The notes under the pieces: generated by a model | Database searches by the model: none | The model's input: the letters and a program-made list of their open reading frames with translations, nothing else | Told to the model about the DNA's origin: nothing | Assembly (NCBI RefSeq): GCF_013031245.1 | Contig: NZ_WPZL01000005.1 | Span: 1-64,000, forward strand | DNA from: Ruegeria lacuscaerulensis | GTDB lineage: Bacteria; Pseudomonadota; Alphaproteobacteria; Rhodobacterales; Rhodobacteraceae | Length of the DNA: 64,000 nucleotides | Direction of reading: 5' to 3' | Position numbers and translations under genes: made by a program | Shown: piece by piece, positions 61,943 to 64,000 of the stretch | How the letters are laid out: every line of letters begins with the position of its first letter | How positions within the stretch are numbered: position 1 is the first letter of the stretch

Positions 61943-63289
61943 ATGTCCGGACACGGCACGCCCATCCCGATGACCTCACATCCCTGCGGCCCGCTGACCG
62001 GCACGGCCGAGGTGCCCGGCGACAAGTCGATCTCGCACCGGTCGCTGATTCTGGGCGCAATGGCGGTGGGTGAGACCAGGATCTCGGGCCTGCTTGAGGG
62101 CGAGGACGTTTTGGACACTGCCAAGGCAATGCGGGCCTTCGGGGCTGAGGTCACGGATCACGGCAACGGCGAATGGACGGTGCAGGGTGTGGGTGTCGGT
62201 GGATTTGCCGAACCCGATCAGGTGATCGATTGCGGAAACTCGGGTACAGGCGTCCGGTTGATCATGGGGGCGATGGCGACCTGTCCAATCTCGGCGACAT
62301 TCACCGGTGATGCCAGCCTGAACAAGCGCCCCATGGCCCGCGTGACCGATCCGCTGGCCCTGTTTGGCACACAATCCGTTGGGCGTTCCGGTGGGCGCTT
62401 GCCAATGACCATCGTCGGTGCGGCTGAGCCCGTACCGGTCCGTTACGAAGTGCCAGTACCGTCGGCACAGGTGAAATCCGCGGTGCTGCTGGCCGGCCTG
62501 AATGCACCGGGCAAGACTGTAGTGATCGAGAATGAGGCCACTCGCGACCATTCCGAACGGATGCTGGCCGGGTTCGGTGCCGAAATCACCGTTGAGGATA
62601 CGGATGAAGGTCGGGTGATCACTCTAACCGGCCGTCCCGAACTTAAACCGCAAGTCATTGCCGTGCCCCGTGATCCGTCCAGCGCGGCCTTTCCCGTCTG
62701 TGCGGCGCTGATCACACCGGGTTCGGACGTTCTGGTGCCGGGTATCGGCCTGAACCCAACCCGCGCGGGCCTGTTCACAACGCTGCGCGAGATGGGTGCC
62801 GACCTGACCTATGAAAACGAACGCGAAGAAGGCGGCGAACCCGTCGCTGATCTGCGCGCGAAATACTCGCCCGACATGAAGGGCATCAACGTGCCACCGG
62901 AACGCGCGGCCTCGATGATCGACGAGTACCCAGTTCTGTCCGTGATCGCAGCAAATGCAACCGGAACCACGATGATGGCCGGCGTGAAAGAACTGCGCGT
63001 CAAGGAAAGCGATCGAATCGACGCCATGGCGCGCGGGCTGCGCGCAAACGGCGTGACCGTGGACGAAGGCGAAGAATGGTGGTCGGTCGAAGGACTGGGC
63101 ATCGGCAACGTCCCCGGAGGCGGCACCTGCGAGAGCTTTTTGGACCACCGAATCGCCATGTCTTTCATGGTCATGGGGATGGGAGCTAAATCTCCGGTAT
63201 CCGTCGACGATGGCAACCCGATTGCAACCTCGTTCCCGATCTTCGAGCCGCTGATGGCTGCGCTGGGCGCCAAGGTCGAGCGTACATGA
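61943..63289 (+). CDS. aroA: 3-phosphoshikimate 1-carboxyvinyltransferase (EPSP synthase)
   Basis: This 448-aa enzyme makes EPSP in the shikimate pathway. Motifs are [43 protein letters not shown] and [10 protein letters not shown]. Sequence features resemble class II (CP4-like) enzymes rather than E. coli class I. At the position where CP4 has its glyphosate-selective Ala100, this protein has Gly (CGNSGTGVR). The ATG at 61943 has AAGGAG 5-6 bases upstream. It overlaps cmk by ATGA. Confidence 0.95.
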   Translation: MSGHGTPIPMTSHPCGPLTGTAEVPGDKSISHRSLILGAMAVGETRISGLLEGEDVLDTAKAMRAFGAEVTDHGNGEWTVQGVGVGGFAEPDQVIDCGNSGTGVRLIMGAMATCPISATFTGDASLNKRPMARVTDPLALFGTQSVGRSGGRLPMTIVGAAEPVPVRYEVPVPSAQVKSAVLLAGLNAPGKTVVIENEATRDHSERMLAGFGAEITVEDTDEGRVITLTGRPELKPQVIAVPRDPSSAAFPVCAALITPGSDVLVPGIGLNPTRAGLFTTLREMGADLTYENEREEGGEPVADLRAKYSPDMKGINVPPERAASMIDEYPVLSVIAANATGTTMMAGVKELRVKESDRIDAMARGLRANGVTVDEGEEWWSVEGLGIGNVPGGGTCESFLDHRIAMSFMVMGMGAKSPVSVDDGNPIATSFPIFEPLMAALGAKVERT

Positions 63290-63903
63290 GCTTTACAGTT
63301 GCCATCGACGGTCCGGCGGCGGCAGGCAAGGGCACGATCTCGAAAGGGGTCGCAGCGCATTTCGGTTTTGCACATCTGGACACGGGGCTGTTGTATCGCG
63401 CCGTCGGTAGGCGAACCCTGGAGGGGATGGAACCGGTTGCCGCCGCACAGGCGCTGACAGCCGAGGAGCTGGGGCAGGGTGATCTGCGCACGGCAGAGAT
63501 TGCGCAGGCGGCCTCTAAAGTCGCGGTAGTCCCCGAAGTGCGTGCAGCACTTGTGGATTTCCAGCGTGCATTCGCCCGTCGGGCGGGCGGCTCGGTACTG
63601 GACGGCCGGGATATCGGGACGGTGATTTGCCCAGAGGCGGAAGTTAAACTATTTGTCACCGCCAGCGCCGAGGTTCGCGCGGAGCGCCGTTTTTTGGAGC
63701 TGAGCGCAAAGGGCGCTGAAGTCACGCGCGAGCAAGTCCTGTCGGATGTTCGTGAACGTGATGCGCGGGACTCTGAACGCAGTACCGCGCCGATGAAACC
63801 CGCTGATGACGCCATGTTGCTGGATACATCGGACCTGAGCATCGAAGCGGCGTTGGCACAAGCCGTGGCGGTCATCGAGCAGAAACGACCCGCGACACCG
63901 TAA
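63286..63903 (+). CDS. cmk: Cytidylate kinase
   Basis: This 205-aa kinase phosphorylates CMP and dCMP. The P-loop is [18 protein letters not shown], followed by [11 protein letters not shown], and the [21 protein letters not shown] and [13 protein letters not shown] segments of the NMP-binding and lid regions. aroA and cmk are translationally coupled by ATGA. A reverse-strand gene converges on its 3' end. Confidence 0.95.
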   Translation: MSFTVAIDGPAAAGKGTISKGVAAHFGFAHLDTGLLYRAVGRRTLEGMEPVAAAQALTAEELGQGDLRTAEIAQAASKVAVVPEVRAALVDFQRAFARRAGGSVLDGRDIGTVICPEAEVKLFVTASAEVRAERRFLELSAKGAEVTREQVLSDVRERDARDSERSTAPMKPADDAMLLDTSDLSIEAALAQAVAVIEQKRPATP

Positions 63904-63921
63904 TGCCGCGGGCTGCCAAGG

Positions 63922-64000
63922 TTACAGCTCGCCGACAGCGATGCTTTTGATGTTTGCCCACTGACCGTCAGCCGTTTTTGCCGTAGCCGCAACGTCCTTC
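63922..64000 (-). CDS. C-terminal end of an unidentified gene (partial)
   Basis: The reverse strand codes KDVAATAKTADG followed by QWANIKSIAVGEL and a TAA stop at 63924-63922; the gene continues beyond the window edge. The 25 residues are too few to assign a family. The frame is unbroken and the stop sits 19 bases from the cmk stop, as expected for convergent genes. Confidence 0.5.
   Translation of the reverse strand, partial: KDVAATAKTADGQWANIKSIAVGEL

Overview
The window looks like a chromosomal segment of a Rhodobacterales (Roseobacter-group) alphaproteobacterium. This rests on recognised protein families and gene order: a SAM/SAH-type riboswitch motif in front of metK, the fabI-fabB-fabA / irr arrangement, the phoH-ybeY-ybeX-lnt block, class-II-like aroA followed by cmk, and abundant catabolic and ABC-transport genes. 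No database search was possible, so species is not assigned. No rRNA, tRNA, CRISPR array, prophage or intact insertion sequence was seen.

Layout. 0-2.1 kb: intergenic signals, a possible 59-aa ORF, a bacterial Popeye/cyclic-nucleotide-domain membrane protein and rpe. 2.2-10.7 kb: a carbon-phosphorus lyase locus (phnF regulator; phnG-H-I-J-K-L-N operon; a reverse-strand 2H-phosphoesterase; phnM). A frameshifted phnC remnant lies beside phnF, and an unusual coupled small ORF sits between phnI and phnJ. 10.7-17.1 kb: a seven-gene overlapping reverse-strand operon with four glycosyltransferases, a histidine phosphatase, a polysaccharide-deacetylase-like protein and a small methyltransferase-like protein. 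This is probably an uncharacterised surface-glycan pathway. 17.5-19.9 kb: a large MscS-type channel. 20.0-27.2 kb: a YejABEF-like oligopeptide ABC transporter operon ending in a CaiB/BaiF CoA-transferase with apparently permuted domains.

27.5-34.6 kb: a second copy of the small methyltransferase-like family, a GST, then a methylated-amine-type operon (dimethylglycine-dehydrogenase-like flavoprotein with GcvT domain, non-pyrrolysine MttB homologue, TetR regulator, FAD amine oxidase). 34.8-38.8 kb: a DUF3307 membrane protein, then a striking 985-aa ABC exporter-like protein whose nucleotide-binding domain is degenerate, expanded with three Q-loop-like segments, and fused to a cyclic-nucleotide-binding domain; an ArsR regulator converges on it. 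38.8-46.6 kb: a reverse-strand run of catabolic enzymes (enolase-superfamily dehydratase, zinc alcohol dehydrogenase, MFS transporter, two alpha/beta hydrolases plus PcaD, PLP dehydratase, 2-haloacid dehalogenase).

46.7-50.6 kb: SlyD-like FKBP, a small membrane protein, fabI-fabB-fabA for unsaturated fatty acid synthesis, and irr. 50.6-55.6 kb: LysR with a divergent phytanoyl-CoA-dioxygenase-family enzyme, a glycosyltransferase-like gene, miaB and an outer-membrane beta-barrel protein. 55.8-64 kb: housekeeping genes phoH, ybeY, ybeX, lnt, riboswitch-metK, trmB, aroA, cmk, and the 3' end of one more reverse-strand gene. The most novel parts are the pseudo-ABC/cNMP fusion, the glycan operon, the phnI-phnJ bridging ORF and the permuted CoA-transferase.
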